From Nitrospirota bacterium (GTDB lineage: Bacteria; Nitrospirota; Thermodesulfovibrionia; Thermodesulfovibrionales; JdFR-85): a stretch of DNA of 6,020 nucleotides. This document shows positions 5,150-6,020 of this stretch, piece by piece (within the stretch, counting starts at the first letter, position 1; the number at the start of each line of letters is the position of its first letter). The notes under the pieces are model-generated. The model did not search any database. It worked only from the letters and a program-made list of their open reading frames with translations, and had not been told where the DNA came from. The stretch spans positions 1 through 6,020 of the forward strand of contig JAADHP010000197.1 of NCBI GenBank assembly GCA_013151785.1, read 5' to 3'. The translations under genes were made by a program, and so were the position numbers.

Positions 5150-6020
5150 TTGATTACAGGGTTTGTTCTGATTATACTGGGAATCCTGTTTATTATGATT
5201 CCGCATTTTGTACTTCCCCTTGGTTACATAAAAGGGAGTTCTAACTCCCTTCTCCTTTCAGAATGCTCCATCTGGTACCATCCTTCACTTTACATAGGCA
5301 TTATATTGATTGTTACGGGAATTGTCAGATTAAGATACAGAAAGGCACTATGGTTTGCTTTATTAGTGGCAATAGTTGGTCTGTTGCACTCCTATATGAT
5401 CAGACCCGTGAGCTTTTATTTGCAGTCTCAGGACCCTCTGGTCATACTGGCTCAGACCTATTCAATAAGGGCACATCTATATATCAAACAGGCAATTATT
5501 GTATTATCACTGCTAACGATTCTGACAGTTATCCTGGCTCTTCTGGTAAGAAAGAAGAGGGCCTTTCCGGTACTAAGCATTACCCACATATCTGTCTCAA
5601 ACCTGAAGAGAAGACGTCTCAGAACAGTGGCTCTTGTTGTGAGCCTTACCATAGCCATTGGCATATTCTTCTCCTATGTGCTTCTTTCAAAAAGTATTGA
5701 GAATACACTCGAAATTGGTGCTGGAAGACTGGGAGCGGATATAATGGTTGTTCCTGCAGGATCAGAAAAACCAGCAGAGACTGTTCTCCTCAGTGGAAGC
5801 CCCACGCTCTTTTATCTGAAAAAGGATGTCCTTGACAGGCTTAAGGGCTATTCTGAGATTGAACGGCTTTCGCCCCAACTCTACCTTCAGCCCTTTACCC
5901 AACTGGTATGTTGCATTGCTGAGAAATTTCTTATAATTGCCTATGACCCCAAGACGGATTTTACTGTTGCACCGTGGATCAGATATAAACTCAGGGGGCA
6001 GCAGGGTATGTATGATGTAG
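5150..6020 (+). CDS. FtsX-family ABC permease with N-terminal four-helix extension (partial)
   Basis: The frame is open from a stop at 5120 to the window end. The best start is TTG at 5150, because AGGAGGTG (5139-5146) stands just ahead of it; no ATG is available nearby. The first 290 residues comprise about four helices (around 4-24, 47-61, 67-84 and 115-133) with ECSIWYHPSLYIG (Cys39) between the first two, possibly a fused DUF4418-like module. The permease core then begins with SNLKRRRLRT, TM at about 159-180, and a periplasmic domain with GADIMVVPAG (195-204), SGSPTLFYL, SPQLYL (241-246), Cys254-Cys255 and AYDPKTDFTVAPWI (264-277). I recall this signature from a distinct branch of FtsX-like permeases. 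The remaining periplasmic domain and three C-terminal helices lie beyond the window. It may act with its own downstream ATPase or with the ATPase at 1422. Confidence 0.88.
   Translation, partial: MITGFVLIILGILFIMIPHFVLPLGYIKGSSNSLLLSECSIWYHPSLYIGIILIVTGIVRLRYRKALWFALLVAIVGLLHSYMIRPVSFYLQSQDPLVILAQTYSIRAHLYIKQAIIVLSLLTILTVILALLVRKKRAFPVLSITHISVSNLKRRRLRTVALVVSLTIAIGIFFSYVLLSKSIENTLEIGAGRLGADIMVVPAGSEKPAETVLLSGSPTLFYLKKDVLDRLKGYSEIERLSPQLYLQPFTQLVCCIAEKFLIIAYDPKTDFTVAPWIRYKLRGQQGMYDV
5232..5251. repeat. 20-bp near-perfect palindrome inside the permease coding region
   Basis: AAGGGAGTT (5232-5240) and AACTCCCTT (5243-5251) are exact inverted repeats around CT. They fall about 80 nt after the TTG start, across the codons for KGSSNSL. 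The RNA could fold into a tight hairpin, and the DNA could bind a dimeric regulator. Confidence 0.5.

Noticed and set aside
5263..5700. 145-codon plus-strand frame starting MLHLVPSF
   Set aside because: It is out of frame with the permease at 5150, which shows helices and family motifs over the same DNA; this frame has odd composition and no start signal.

Overview
The window looks like chromosomal DNA of an anaerobic or microaerophilic bacterium. The evidence is a rubrerythrin, a Tat-exported split-Soret-type cytochrome, moderately AT-rich DNA and frequent ATA (Ile) and AGA/AGG (Arg) codons. A Desulfobacterota- or Nitrospirota-like host would fit, but this is inference from gene content, not a placement. 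There are eight coding regions (one split in two pieces and two cut by the window edges) and no sign of IS elements, phage, CRISPR or tRNA.

Left block, plus strand (1-3111): the end of an unrecognised gene, an FtsX/MacB-type ABC permease, its LolD/MacB-type ATPase, and a polytopic membrane protein with conserved-looking Cys/His patches. Start/stop overlaps (ATGA at 156, GTGA at 2096) show a tightly coupled operon. The one gap (1317-1421) holds a GC-rich stem-loop. The membrane protein is broken into two frames (2096-2671 and 2677-3111) by an 8-bp tandem duplication. Removing one repeat unit on paper fuses the halves into a clean 335-residue protein.

Middle block, minus strand (3108-5048): a promoter, a small exported protein (5013-4735), a leader with two alternative stem-loops and an intrinsic terminator (4701-4591), a split-Soret/C_GCAxxG_C_C-type cytochrome (4558-3776), then rubrerythrin (3692-3108) behind its own promoter and a 5' stem-loop. 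The rubrerythrin stop codon overlaps the stop of the left operon in a TTAA, so the two transcripts converge with no terminator between them. The first plus-strand terminator-like signal lies beyond rubrerythrin, at 3715-3747.

Right block, plus strand (5150-end): a TTG-initiated FtsX-family permease running off the window. It has an N-terminal four-helix extension (possibly DUF4418-like) and the periplasmic SPQLYL...CC...DPKTDFTVAPW signature. With the left operon this gives two FtsX-type permeases flanking redox genes.

Taken together, envelope ABC export or remodelling machinery surrounds genes for oxidative-stress defence and periplasmic electron transfer. Four of the membrane or exported proteins carry vicinal Cys-Cys pairs, which hints at a shared metal, heme or thiol theme, but no substrate can be named from sequence alone. 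The observations most worth following are the repeat-mediated frameshift, the attenuator-like leader of the cytochrome gene, and the convergent rubrerythrin arrangement.
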